A stretch of DNA of 64,000 nt from CAVTPD01 sp963736575 (GCA_963736575.1 CAVTPD010000001.1:1488001-1552000); one strand, 5' to 3'. Counted from the stretch's first letter, positions 8,675-17,518 are shown. Made by a program: numbers and translations. The notes: generated from the letters alone by a model not told the origin.

Positions 8675-9526
8675 ATGTATAAAGAAATTAAAGGAAAAGT
8701 AGGTTTAGGTTTACGAAGAGAGTTTGCTAAAGAACTTCTAGAATTAGAAGAAGGTAAACCCGCTTTTGTAGAATTTGCCCCTGAAAACTGGATGGGCTTT
8801 GGTGGTTACTGGAGAACTATTTTAGATAAGGTGCACCAACAATTCCCTATAACTACGCATGGACTTTCGCTTTCTATTGGTAGTCCAGATGATTTAGAAA
8901 TCGATTTTATAAAACGTTTAAAAGCATTTTTAGATGAGTTTGATATCGATTTATATTCCGAACACCTAAGTTACAGCAAATGTGCAAATGCCCATCTTTA
9001 TGATCTTTTGCCCATACCGTTTCGTAAAGATGCCGTAGACCATATTGTAGAACGGATATCTATTGTACAAGATCTACTTAAACGGCCCATTACTTTAGAA
9101 AACGTGTCCTATTACACACCTTTAGGTGCGGAGATGACTGAAGTTGAGTTTGTTTCGGACATTGTAAAAAAATCGGGTTGTAAGTTGTTGTTAGACATCA
9201 ATAATGTTTATGTAAATGCGTTTAATCATAATTACGACGCTAAAGAATTTATACAGAACTTACCATTAAGTGAAGTGGGCTACATTCACATGGCCGGTCA
9301 CGAACAAGTTTCGGAAGATTTAATTATTGACACGCACGGGCAAGCTATTATTGATCCCGTATTTGAGCTTTTTGAATGGGCATTGCCTAAAATAGAACCC
9401 GTTCCTATTTTATTAGAACGCGATTTTAATATTCCTGAAATGGACATATTGAAAAAAGAATTGTATCAATTACAAACCATTGCCAATAAAGCCTGGATAA
9501 AAGATGAGCAACGCATTAAAGCCTGA
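8675..9526 (+). CDS. hvfB: MNIO enzyme (DUF692), HvfB/BufB-like
   Basis: This 283-residue protein is a multinuclear non-heme iron-dependent oxidase (formerly DUF692) with a TIM-barrel fold. Probable metal ligands are visible: His62 (THG), Glu96/His97 (SEHL), Glu142 (LENV), Asp174 (LLDINN), His205 and His209 (HMAGH), Asp219/His221 (DTHG) and Glu248 (LERD). MNIOs (MbnB, TglH, ChrH, HvfB, BufB) oxidise cysteine residues of ribosomal peptides. The gene lies 53 bp after the EGKCG precursor and overlaps the DUF2063 gene by 23 bp, the standard order of these cassettes. The enzyme is cytoplasmic, so modification should precede export of the peptide. Confidence 0.93.
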   Translation: MYKEIKGKVGLGLRREFAKELLELEEGKPAFVEFAPENWMGFGGYWRTILDKVHQQFPITTHGLSLSIGSPDDLEIDFIKRLKAFLDEFDIDLYSEHLSYSKCANAHLYDLLPIPFRKDAVDHIVERISIVQDLLKRPITLENVSYYTPLGAEMTEVEFVSDIVKKSGCKLLLDINNVYVNAFNHNYDAKEFIQNLPLSEVGYIHMAGHEQVSEDLIIDTHGQAIIDPVFELFEWALPKIEPVPILLERDFNIPEMDILKKELYQLQTIANKAWIKDEQRIKA

Positions 9527-10265
9527 AACCGAAGAGATACAGAATGCCTTGGCTACGTATTGTAGAACAGGTGTGATTCCAGAAGTAATTCCGGCTAGAA
9601 AAGAACGCTTACACCATTACCGAAGGCTGGTTTATAATGTTATTTGGGATACATTAAAAACAGCATATCCATTAACCTTTAAAGCATTAGAAAGGCAAGA
9701 ATGGGATGTTTTAATCAACGATTTTTTTATAAACCACCCAGCTTCAGATCCGCAAGTTTGGAAAATGCCCAAAGAACTTTGGGAATATGTAGCGCAAGCT
9801 AATTATTCAGCAAAATTAGAAAAACCATATTTGGCTGAACTCTTAGAGTTTGAATGGTTGGAAATTGAATTGTATTCTAAGGAAAATACGGCTATAAAAC
9901 CCTATTCTACAATAGGAGATACCTTGCATTCAATCCCTGTTTTAAATCCATATTTAGTTACTAGAGAATATCATTTTCCGGTGTATAAATTTATAGGGGA
10001 GGAGTTATTAGATAAAAAAGGGCCGTTTCATATCCTTATTTTCAGAAGTGAAAAAGATTATAAAGTCCATTTTATAGAACTGAATCCGTTTACTTATTTA
10101 TTGATTTTAGTGATTCAGGAAAATGAAGGATTAAGCTTAGAAGCTCATTTAGCCGAAGCTTGTAAACTAATGAATATTGATTTTAATCAAGCAATAGTAG
10201 AACAAAGTGTGACATTTTTCAATATGCTTTTGTCAAAGAATGTTATTCTCGGTTTTACTGAATAG
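9504..10265 (+). CDS. hvfC: DUF2063 partner protein, HvfC/BufC-like
   Basis: A 253-residue protein matching the DUF2063 family, the partner of MNIO enzymes, by its N-terminal helical domain (ATYCRTG, RLHHYRRLVYNVIWDTLKTAYPLT, FFINHPA). In known systems this domain binds the precursor leader and presents the core to the MNIO. The C-terminal half (residues ~140-250) is a less conserved alpha/beta region. Its ATG lies inside the MNIO gene (23-bp overlap), indicating coupled translation. Its 3' end overlaps the end of the convergent AI-2E gene by 33 bp. The DoxX gene (hvfD) that completes some HvfABCD loci is absent here. Confidence 0.9.
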   Translation: MSNALKPETEEIQNALATYCRTGVIPEVIPARKERLHHYRRLVYNVIWDTLKTAYPLTFKALERQEWDVLINDFFINHPASDPQVWKMPKELWEYVAQANYSAKLEKPYLAELLEFEWLEIELYSKENTAIKPYSTIGDTLHSIPVLNPYLVTREYHFPVYKFIGEELLDKKGPFHILIFRSEKDYKVHFIELNPFTYLLILVIQENEGLSLEAHLAEACKLMNIDFNQAIVEQSVTFFNMLLSKNVILGFTE

Positions 10266-11351
10266 ATTATCGTTTTTAAGGATATAATGTTTGTAATACG
10301 AAAAAATGACCGTGGTAAGCGGTAAAGCAATTAGCATTCCCAAAATTCCTAATAAAGCACCCCATATAGAAAGCGATAATAAAATTACTACGGGGTTTAA
10401 TCCAGTTTTTCTCCCCATTATTTTAGGTATTAGAATTGTTTCTTGTATTCCCTGAACAACAATAAAAACACCTAATAACTGTAAGAATATAATTCCAAAA
10501 CTTTCTCCGGTAGCAAGACTTTGTACATATCCTAAAAATAACGCTGGCGGAAATGCTGCAATCTGTAAGTAAGGAACCAAGTTTAGTATTCCGAATAATA
10601 TGCCTAATAGAATAGCCGATGGTAAATCTATTATTATAAAACCTAAGCTAAATAAGACACCTACAATAGCAGCAATAATAGCTTGTGCTCTAAAATAGCT
10701 GTTCATACCTACGTTCAGATCCGAAATAATCCGAACAATTAAACTTTGATATTTGGTGGGGATTAATTTTGGCCAGCCCTCCATTATTTTTTCATAATAA
10801 ATAAGCATAAAAAAGACGTATATAAAAACTACAAAAAAGCTTAATACACTTAAAATAAAACCAAGCCCACTAGTGAATAGACTCCATATTTTAGGAATAA
10901 GTTTTTCTAGTATTTTTTCAATATTTTCAGGATTTAATAAGTTGTGAAGGTCCGAATTATTAAAATACTCGATAATTATTTTTTCATGTTTTTCAGGTAA
11001 AAAGTAGATCACTTCAACATTTGAAAAATGGATTCTTAAGATGCTTATCGTCTTTTGGATTTCGGTAGAAATAAGCGGAGCAGTAAATAAAATTAGCAGA
11101 TAAAAAAAGCCGCTTATAGAAAACAAGCCCAAAATAGTTGAGCCCACTCTACCTAAAAAGGGTATTATTCGCTCTATAAAAGAAATAAATGGATGAATGG
11201 TATAAGCTATAATTAAAGCAATGGCAAAAGGTACCAATACACCTTTAATTAGCCCTAAAAAATAAACGATCGCAATAAAAATTGCGATCGTTATAGCGGA
11301 TCGTACAATCCGGTCAAGTGTATATGGTTTTCTCTCAGAGAAAGGTTCCAT
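10233..11351 (-). CDS. AI-2E family transporter (PerM-like)
   Basis: A 372-residue polytopic inner-membrane protein of the AI-2E/PerM transporter family. It has about eight hydrophobic helices arranged as an N-terminal pair, a soluble middle portion (~120-165) and a C-terminal block with the typical LNLVPYLQIAAFPPA and PKIMGRKTGLNPVVILLSL motifs. Family members export AI-2 or other small solutes or act as Na+(Li+)/H+ antiporters; the substrate cannot be read from sequence. It follows yidC with a TAATG stop/start overlap, so it belongs to the pyrG-yidC transcription unit. Confidence 0.88.
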   Translation of the reverse strand: MEPFSERKPYTLDRIVRSAITIAIFIAIVYFLGLIKGVLVPFAIALIIAYTIHPFISFIERIIPFLGRVGSTILGLFSISGFFYLLILFTAPLISTEIQKTISILRIHFSNVEVIYFLPEKHEKIIIEYFNNSDLHNLLNPENIEKILEKLIPKIWSLFTSGLGFILSVLSFFVVFIYVFFMLIYYEKIMEGWPKLIPTKYQSLIVRIISDLNVGMNSYFRAQAIIAAIVGVLFSLGFIIIDLPSAILLGILFGILNLVPYLQIAAFPPALFLGYVQSLATGESFGIIFLQLLGVFIVVQGIQETILIPKIMGRKTGLNPVVILLSLSIWGALLGILGMLIALPLTTVIFSYYKHYILKNDNLFSKTENNIL

Positions 11352-13108
11352 TATTTTTTCTTCTCATTTTTTCTAGCTTCTTGCTGTGCTTTCATGGCAT
11401 CTTGCAAACGCTGCTGAAACTTAGATTGCTTCTTTTTACCTGCTTTGGCGGCTAATTTATTTTCCTCCATAGTTTTTCTAATCTTATCCTTATCAATAAA
11501 ACGCGTAGCAATTTGCTGCTGACTTATGGTGATAATGTTAGAAATAAAGTAGTAGTACGTTAAACCAGAAGAGAAATTATTCAACACAAAGAAGAATATT
11601 ACGGGCATTAAGTACCCCATGTATTTGTAAGGACCTTGTGTTGCTGCCGTATTAATTTGGTTGTTGTAATACGTATACGCTATTGTAGAAAGCGTCATCA
11701 ACAAGGTAAACAAACTAATGTGATCTCCTAAGAACGGAATTTCGAAATTGAACGTAATAGGAGCATCATAGGTAGATAAATCATGCGCCCATAAGAACGA
11801 TTGCTGTCTTAACTCAATAGAGTTGGGGAAGAAGTTAAACAACGCTAATAAAATTGGCATTTGTAAAACCATTGGTATACAACCACTAAGCGGATTAACA
11901 CCTACTTGGTTGTACAACTTCATTTGCTCTTGTTGTACTTCTTGTGCATTGTCACCTACACGTTCTTTAATGGCATCAATTTCAGGTTTTAACTCCTTCA
12001 TTTTGGCCATAGAAAGGTAAGACTTGTACGCAATTGGGAACAACAACATCTTAATGATTACTACCAATAAGAAGATGATTAAACCATAATTAGAGATAAA
12101 CCCTTCTAAGAACTTAAAGATAGGAACTACTATAAATTTGTTAATGTAGCTGAAAACGAACCAGCCCATATAAACGTTTTTATCGTATCCGTCTGTTACT
12201 TTCTTAAGTATTTTGTAATCGTTAGGACCAAAATAGAAATCGGCATTTACTTGTTGATCTACAAAAGCAATAGAACCTTTAGATTCAAATTGTTTTATAA
12301 ATGTAGTATCGTCCTCTAATGTTTGTGTCGATACGTTAAAATTCTGAATAGAATTATTTTCGGTAATTAAACCCGAATTAAAGAAACGTTGTTTGTGAGA
12401 GAACCATCTTATTGGGTAGGCAATGTTTTCATTGTCAGATCCACTTCCTGTTCCAACATCATCAAAATCACCGTCTACATTGTAGTAATTAATGGCTGAA
12501 CGGTTAATGCTTTCTTCCTCACCTTTTTCTAAGCGGTAAAGTTTTTGTTTCCAATCGAAGGTTAAGTTACCTACACTACCGTTACTTTTAATAACACTAA
12601 AACCAATCTTATATCCTTCTTCAGGAATAGAATACTTTATGGTGTAGTTTTCTGTAGCAAAAGAAACAATTGTAGCGTTGTTTTCGCCTGTAGTTACAGA
12701 GCTAGGAGCAGAGAAGCCTAATTTACGGCTGTCTGTATTTTCGTCTAACTGAAAATAAAACTCAGAACTTTTTGGTGTTAACAACTGTAATTGAGCGCCG
12801 TGGTAATCTTTAAAACCTTTTAAAGTTACTTGTCTTACTTGTGCACCGTAATTACTGAATTCAATAATTATATCTTTAGTCTCGTGCTTGTAGATTGTTT
12901 TTTCTTCTCCAAGCGCTTCAAGATTATCTTTTACTTCAACTTTAGGTGTTGTATTATCGGAAGCAATAGCACCGTTACCGGTACTATTACTTACTTCTTC
13001 TGTTTTTAGGGTCTGTACTTCTGCGGGTTCTTGGGTCTTCTGGAAAAAGATATACCCAATCATCATTGCGGTTATCAGAACTATACCAATTATCTGATTT
13101 CTATCCAT
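11351..13108 (-). CDS. yidC: Membrane protein insertase YidC
   Basis: This 585-residue insertase integrates inner-membrane proteins, alone or with SecYEG. An N-terminal membrane anchor (IIGIVLITAMMIGYIFF) is followed by the large periplasmic beta-sandwich (P1) domain typical of Gram-negative YidC. The conserved C-terminal core then follows, with NYGLIIFLLVVIIKMLLFPI, the PLSGCIPMVLQMPIL motif and PVIFFFVLNNFSSGLTYYY. The tail is rich in Lys/Gln/Ala. The gene lies directly after pyrG (15-bp gap) and before the AI-2E gene (1-base overlap), an arrangement I know from flavobacteria. Confidence 0.97.
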   Translation of the reverse strand: MDRNQIIGIVLITAMMIGYIFFQKTQEPAEVQTLKTEEVSNSTGNGAIASDNTTPKVEVKDNLEALGEEKTIYKHETKDIIIEFSNYGAQVRQVTLKGFKDYHGAQLQLLTPKSSEFYFQLDENTDSRKLGFSAPSSVTTGENNATIVSFATENYTIKYSIPEEGYKIGFSVIKSNGSVGNLTFDWKQKLYRLEKGEEESINRSAINYYNVDGDFDDVGTGSGSDNENIAYPIRWFSHKQRFFNSGLITENNSIQNFNVSTQTLEDDTTFIKQFESKGSIAFVDQQVNADFYFGPNDYKILKKVTDGYDKNVYMGWFVFSYINKFIVVPIFKFLEGFISNYGLIIFLLVVIIKMLLFPIAYKSYLSMAKMKELKPEIDAIKERVGDNAQEVQQEQMKLYNQVGVNPLSGCIPMVLQMPILLALFNFFPNSIELRQQSFLWAHDLSTYDAPITFNFEIPFLGDHISLFTLLMTLSTIAYTYYNNQINTAATQGPYKYMGYLMPVIFFFVLNNFSSGLTYYYFISNIITISQQQIATRFIDKDKIRKTMEENKLAAKAGKKKQSKFQQRLQDAMKAQQEARKNEKKK

Positions 13109-13123
13109 TACGTCGTCTGTCTA

Positions 13124-14749
13124 TTATTTCTTTTTAGGTTCTTTTGAATATTCTATAGCTGCATTCACAAAAGCAGTAAATATAGGCTGAGGCTTAGCAA
13201 CAGTACTTTTTAGTTCTGGATGGAATTGAGTACCAATAAAGAACCTGTGTTTAGGAATCTCTACAATCTCTACCAATTTGCTTTCTGGGTTAATACCAGA
13301 GGCAACCATACCCGCGGCTTCTATTTGCTCTAAATAAGCATTGTTGAACTCATAACGGTGTCTGTGGCGTTCATTAATTAATGTAGTACCATAGATTTTG
13401 TGAGCCAACGTGCCTTCTTTAATCTCACAAGGATACGAACCTAAACGCATAGTTCCGCCCATTTCTGTAACACTTTTTTGATCTTCCATTAAGTCAATCA
13501 AAGCATTTTTAGAATGTTCATCGATTTCTGAAGAAGTAGCTTCCGGTATTTTTAATACATTTCTGGCAAATTCTATAACAGAACATTGCATACCTAAACA
13601 AATACCAAAGAAAGGAACGTTGTTCTCTCTAGCGTATTTAACAGCTAATAATTTCCCATCAATACCACGTGAACCAAAACCTGGGGCAACCAAAATACCC
13701 GAAAGATTTTTAAAATCTTTTTGAATAGATGCTTCCGTTAAATGATCGGACTGGATCCATTCGATGTCTACTTTACAATCGTTCATAGCACCTGCGTGAA
13801 TGAAAGATTCTGCAATAGATTTATAAGCGTCTTTTAACTCAACGTATTTACCTACCAAGCCAATAGTGACTTTTTTCTTGGGGTTGGTTAATTTGTCCAC
13901 AAACGTTTTCCAGTGTTTCAGGTTGGTGTCCTGATCTTTAGGAAGGTTCATGAAATCCAATACCAACTCGTCTAACTGTTGCTCCTTCATCATTAAAGGC
14001 ACTTTGTAAATAGTATCGGCATCCACCGCACTAATTACAGCTTTCTCTTCAACGTTACAGAAACGAGCAATTTTAGGTTTTAAATCGGCCGGGAATTCTT
14101 TTTCAGACCTACAAACTAAAATGTTAGGCTGAACTCCCGCTTCGGAAAGTTGTTTAACAGAATGTTGTGTTGGTTTGGTTTTGAACTCACCCGCAGAACT
14201 TAGGTAAGGAATTAATGTTAAGTGAATAACAATAGTTTGGTCTCTATCCATTTCCCAACGAAACTGACGTAAACCCTCAATAAAAGGAAGGGCTTCAATG
14301 TCACCTACACAACCACCAATTTCAGTGATAATGATATCAACATCTTGCGTTTTCCCAATTAATTGGAAGTGTCTTTTGATTTCGTTGGTAATGTGTGGAA
14401 CAACTTGAACTGTTTTTCCTAAATAATCACCGCGTCTTTCTTTTGAGATAACCGAATAATAAATTTTTCCAGTTGTAACATTGTTCGACTGTGAGGTTGG
14501 AACGTTCAAGAATCGTTCGTAGTGACCAAGGTCTAGGTCGGTTTCGGCGCCATCATCAGTAACGTAACATTCTCCGTGTTCATAGGGGTTTAATGTACCT
14601 GGATCAACATTGATGTATGGATCAAATTTTTGAATAGCTACCTTAAATCCGCGTGATTGAAGAAGTTTACCTAAAGATGCAGAGATGATTCCCTTACCTA
14701 AAGATGATGTTACCCCACCGGTAACGAAAATGTATTTTGGTTTTCCCAT
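13124..14749 (-). CDS. pyrG: CTP synthase
   Basis: PyrG makes CTP from UTP, ATP and glutamine. The 541-residue protein has the N-terminal synthetase domain (KYIFVTGGVTSSLGKG; DPYINVDPGTLNPYEHGE) and a C-terminal class I glutamine amidotransferase domain with the nucleophile Cys in GICLGMQCSV and a His-Glu pair in FHPELKS. I chose the ATG at 14749, giving the family-typical start MGKPKYIF, rather than the longer TTG frame starting at 14773. A TAACTTTG box lies 22 bp upstream. It is the first gene of the pyrG-yidC-AI-2E unit. Confidence 0.97.
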   Translation of the reverse strand: MGKPKYIFVTGGVTSSLGKGIISASLGKLLQSRGFKVAIQKFDPYINVDPGTLNPYEHGECYVTDDGAETDLDLGHYERFLNVPTSQSNNVTTGKIYYSVISKERRGDYLGKTVQVVPHITNEIKRHFQLIGKTQDVDIIITEIGGCVGDIEALPFIEGLRQFRWEMDRDQTIVIHLTLIPYLSSAGEFKTKPTQHSVKQLSEAGVQPNILVCRSEKEFPADLKPKIARFCNVEEKAVISAVDADTIYKVPLMMKEQQLDELVLDFMNLPKDQDTNLKHWKTFVDKLTNPKKKVTIGLVGKYVELKDAYKSIAESFIHAGAMNDCKVDIEWIQSDHLTEASIQKDFKNLSGILVAPGFGSRGIDGKLLAVKYARENNVPFFGICLGMQCSVIEFARNVLKIPEATSSEIDEHSKNALIDLMEDQKSVTEMGGTMRLGSYPCEIKEGTLAHKIYGTTLINERHRHRYEFNNAYLEQIEAAGMVASGINPESKLVEIVEIPKHRFFIGTQFHPELKSTVAKPQPIFTAFVNAAIEYSKEPKKK

Positions 14750-14770
14750 AAGAAGTGTACTTATGGGGGA

Positions 14771-14778
14771 CAAAGTTA
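14771..14778 (-). promoter_or_regulatory. Bacteroidota -7 element for pyrG
   Basis: On the minus strand the sequence TAACTTTG fits the Bacteroidota -7 consensus TAnnTTTG and lies 22 bp before the pyrG ATG. I see no clear TTG -33 element at the expected spacing. Confidence 0.4.
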
Positions 14779-14840
14779 GTCCGTTTTATGGAAATCAGGT
14801 AGAAAAAAATAAAAATGTTCCTAAGCTCGCGAACTAATTG

Positions 14841-14848
14841 TAAGTTTG
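14841..14848 (+). promoter_or_regulatory. Bacteroidota -7 element for PorP/SprF gene
   Basis: TAAGTTTG matches the Bacteroidota -7 consensus TAnnTTTG exactly and lies 40 bp before the ATG of the PorP/SprF-like gene. The -33 element is not obvious. Confidence 0.45.
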
Positions 14849-14887
14849 GATTTAGAATAAAAATAATTACGCCTCGTTAACCCATTA

Positions 14888-15862
14888 ATGAATTTTATCA
14901 CTAGGAAATTCTTTGTACTAATCCTTGTTTTTTGTGTGAATTACTTCTCCACAGCGCAAGATCCGCAACTAAGTTTATCGTTAGAGAATCCTACGTATAA
15001 CAATGTTGCTTTAGGCGGAACAGGAGGGACCACACTTGGGGCATCCTTTAGAAACCAATGGTCTAAAGTACCGGGGTCATTTAGAACCAACTCTGCTTTT
15101 TTTGATTATTTGACCTATAAAGAAGATTGGTCATTTTCTGGATCGTTTGTGAATTCTAAAGCCGGTGGCGCGTTAAGCCGCAACGATTTTATGATTTCTG
15201 CCGCATACCATCAACGATATACTAAAGATTTCCATTTTCATTACGGAATAGGGTTGGGTTTTATACAGCAACAAGTAAATGCTACGGCTTTGGTTTTTAT
15301 GGATCAGATTTCGGAAGACGGTAATGTTTCGGCTACTTCTGGTGATAATATTAGCAACGCTTCACAGTTACAACCCGATTTAGCTATAGGTGGTGGTTTT
15401 GAATATAAAACGTTAGCTATAGCTATTTCAGCTAAACATTTAACCCAGCCCAATATTACTTTTTTGGATGAAGGAATTCAGAAAGAACTGCCCATATTAT
15501 GGCGTATACAAGCAGGGCAGTTGTTTAAAATTAAATCTCAATGGAGGCAAGAACTCAAAACTTTCATAACCTATACCCAACAAGGACAAGCTAGCTTAGC
15601 TGAACTAGACTTCTTTTATAGATACGAGTTCTTTACAGCGGCTTTAGGGTTTAAAGTGAGCCCAAGTTCTAGCCAAGGAGAAGCGATGCATACAGACGCT
15701 TTAAAAATAGGCGTGGGCTACCGTCAAGATTATTTATCGGTACGGTATTATTACAACCATTCGTTAGGACAACAATCTTTCTTAGGCCCATCTCATGAAA
15801 TATCTTGTAATTTCTTGCTGTACAGACCGCGTAAGTTTTCTAGTATTTTTAGTTTAAATTAA
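14888..15862 (+). CDS. PorP/SprF family T9SS outer-membrane protein
   Basis: A 324-residue protein with a Sec signal peptide (cut near STAQD) and a beta-barrel pattern typical of PorP/SprF. Landmarks are DPQLSLSLENPTYNNVALGGTGG near the N-terminus, alternating strands ending in aromatic residues, and a C-terminal strand (HEISCNFLLYRPR). PorP/SprF proteins sit in the outer membrane and help secrete or anchor T9SS and gliding proteins such as SprB-like adhesins, usually encoded next to the adhesin. No adhesin gene is adjacent here, so its partner must be elsewhere. It is divergent from pyrG. Confidence 0.85.
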   Translation: MNFITRKFFVLILVFCVNYFSTAQDPQLSLSLENPTYNNVALGGTGGTTLGASFRNQWSKVPGSFRTNSAFFDYLTYKEDWSFSGSFVNSKAGGALSRNDFMISAAYHQRYTKDFHFHYGIGLGFIQQQVNATALVFMDQISEDGNVSATSGDNISNASQLQPDLAIGGGFEYKTLAIAISAKHLTQPNITFLDEGIQKELPILWRIQAGQLFKIKSQWRQELKTFITYTQQGQASLAELDFFYRYEFFTAALGFKVSPSSSQGEAMHTDALKIGVGYRQDYLSVRYYYNHSLGQQSFLGPSHEISCNFLLYRPRKFSSIFSLN

Positions 15863-16234
15863 ATATTTCTTTAATACCAGATAGAGTTATTTGATAGTGA
15901 TGGCTAAAACGTCATTCCTTTCATAAAGCTTTTAGAACGATCAAGAATCTCCCAATGAATAAGGGTAACAGAGATGAATTCTTCGGATTATAGTTCCTAT
16001 GAGAATAGTTCGATATTTTTAATCTTGAACAGCTGAAATGGGTTATTTTTCAGTTTGCTTACGCAAGTAGGGGAGCTTAGTATAAAATTTTGTTAAAGAA
16101 ATGAATGTGTTAACATGTAAATAGTTAACTGTTTTTTATAATTAATGAAATTGAAAAAGCATTTTATGAAGGAAATACGTTTGATAGCTCATTTTTTTAA
16201 AGCATATTTAATATAGTGAACTAACTAATTTAAG
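15863..16234. other. Intergenic region without a recognisable gene
   Basis: There are 372 bp of AT-rich DNA with stops in all frames. I see no RNA gene and no clear terminator for the PorP/SprF gene. The last ~100 bp before 16235 are very AT-rich and should contain the promoter of the coiled-coil gene. Confidence 0.5.
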
Positions 16235-16717
16235 ATGACTAAGTACCTATTTACTCTATTCTTTACCCTATCTATTCTTTGTTTGAAGGCGCAAGACATT
16301 AACGGAGAAACTGCAAAATTGAACGAACAAATAGCTTCTTTAAAAACAAACAATGCTGAATTGTATGAACAAAAGCAGCAATTAGAAGCCGATTTGAAAA
16401 TTCAAAAGATGGAAATTGATAATGCAAGAAAAGAATTAGAAGCAGCTAAAGCAGAAGCACTAGCAGACAGTGAAAAACATAAAAGTGATGCCGCTAGAGC
16501 TAAATTAACGGATAAAAAGAGTTTGAAAAAAGCAGAAAAATCTGCTGAAGAGGCTACAAAAAGTGCCGAACAACTGGATAAAAGACGTTCTGATTTAGAA
16601 AAAGAAGAAGGTAAAGCGGAGAAATTGAAAGATAAAATGGAAAAGCTTGCCGATAAAATGGATAAAAACAGCAAGAAAATACAATCTCTAGAAATTAAGC
16701 TAGCTAAACTAAAATAA
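16235..16717 (+). CDS. Exported Lys/Glu/Ala-rich coiled-coil protein
   Basis: A 160-residue protein with a signal peptide (first ~19 residues, ending LKAQD). The rest is almost entirely heptad-like helix rich in Lys, Glu and Ala (residues ~25-158), predicted to be one long coiled coil. No Cys, enzyme motif or lipobox is present. I do not recognise a named family; a periplasmic or surface structural role is only a guess. A strong terminator follows, and a long upstream gap suggests a single-gene transcript. Confidence 0.75.
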   Translation: MTKYLFTLFFTLSILCLKAQDINGETAKLNEQIASLKTNNAELYEQKQQLEADLKIQKMEIDNARKELEAAKAEALADSEKHKSDAARAKLTDKKSLKKAEKSAEEATKSAEQLDKRRSDLEKEEGKAEKLKDKMEKLADKMDKNSKKIQSLEIKLAKLK

Positions 16718-16737
16718 CAGCTTTAAGGTTTGAAATG

Positions 16738-16773
16738 AGGCTTGGGCATTAATGATGTTCAAGCCTTTTTTTT
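16738..16773 (+). terminator. Rho-independent terminator of the coiled-coil gene
   Basis: The arms AGGCTTG and CAAGCCT pair perfectly around a 15-base loop and are followed by eight T. It lies 20 bases after the stop at 16717. Confidence 0.9.
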
Positions 16774-16856
16774 GGCCGTTACTTTTCTATACCAAAATTT
16801 ATTTTGGTGGCCAGATAAAGTATATTACAAGCTTTCTATAAAAAGAATGAGCCAAA

Positions 16857-17339
16857 ATGATTTCAATTGTCACAACCGATTTACAATCAGAAAAACATCA
16901 ATCTGATTTTTTAACTTTATTAAATGCCTACGCTACAGATATTATGGGTGGGGGAAAGGCAATTGATACAAGCTTACATAAACCCTTAATTGAAGGCTTA
17001 AAGAATACGCCACATAAACTAATTTTACTGGCTTACGAAGGCGATGAACCGGTGGCTATTGCCAACTGTTTTTTCGGTTTTTCTACGTTTAAAGCAAAAC
17101 CCTTGTTAAACATTCATGATTTTGCCGTAGTGCCTGAGCAGAGAGGTAAAGGCATAGCCAAATTGTTATTAGAACACATAGAAACCGAAGCCAAAAAAAG
17201 CGGCTGTTGCAAGATTACTTTAGAAGTTTTGGAAGGCAATTCTAGAGCACAAAAAGTCTACAAACACTTTGGTTTTGATAATTACGAACTAGACCCCAAA
17301 GAAGGAAAGGCTATGTTTTTTGAGAAGGAACTTAAGTAG
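16857..17339 (+). CDS. GNAT family N-acetyltransferase
   Basis: A 160-residue acetyltransferase of the GNAT fold. The acetyl-CoA-binding motif A is clear (FAVVPEQRGKGIAKLLLEH) and motif B follows (NSRAQKVYKHFGF). The substrate is unknown. It is a single gene convergent with folA; the space between them holds repeat elements rather than a plain terminator. Confidence 0.9.
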   Translation: MISIVTTDLQSEKHQSDFLTLLNAYATDIMGGGKAIDTSLHKPLIEGLKNTPHKLILLAYEGDEPVAIANCFFGFSTFKAKPLLNIHDFAVVPEQRGKGIAKLLLEHIETEAKKSGCCKITLEVLEGNSRAQKVYKHFGFDNYELDPKEGKAMFFEKELK

Positions 17340-17359
17340 CTAGATGGTTTATAGCTTAT

Positions 17360-17420
17360 CTAGCGCGGAACTTAGTTCCGTGATTCAATTAAATCGGCAC
17401 GGATGTAACATTCACGTTAG
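17360..17420. repeat. REP-like palindromic doublet
   Basis: Two related ~27-bp palindromic units lie head to head: CTAGCGCGGAACTTAGTTCC(GTG) at 17360-17386, and on the opposite strand CTAACGTGAATGTTACATCC(GTG) at 17394-17420. A third copy occurs at 42122-42148. Size, imperfect palindromy, paired inverted layout and intergenic position resemble REP elements mobilised by RAYT (IS200-like) transposases. No transposase is in the window. Confidence 0.6.
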
Positions 17421-17446
17421 AACAAGCTAAAATTTGATCCAACCTA

Positions 17447-17511
17447 GACAACGGTCAATAGACCTTGTTTACGGTGAATAGAAACGGTTGACAAGGTTTA
17501 CAACCGTTGTC
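17447..17511. repeat. Long interrupted inverted repeat after folA
   Basis: GACAACGGT and, after a break, ACCTTGT pair with ACAAGGT and ACCGTTGTC on the other side, giving a 65-bp interrupted palindrome with 16 paired positions. An inner hairpin AACGGTTG/CAACCGTT competes with it, and ACGGTNAATAGA occurs twice as a direct repeat. It ends eight bases from the folA stop, between convergent genes. It may serve as a terminator-like structure without T-tract, or be a mobile palindrome. Confidence 0.5.
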
Positions 17512-17518
17512 AACGTTA

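Noticed and set aside
16402..16674. 90-residue minus-strand frame rich in Ser, Leu and Phe
   Set aside because: It is the antisense of the Lys/Glu/Ala-rich coiled-coil gene, whose codon pattern produces such frames.
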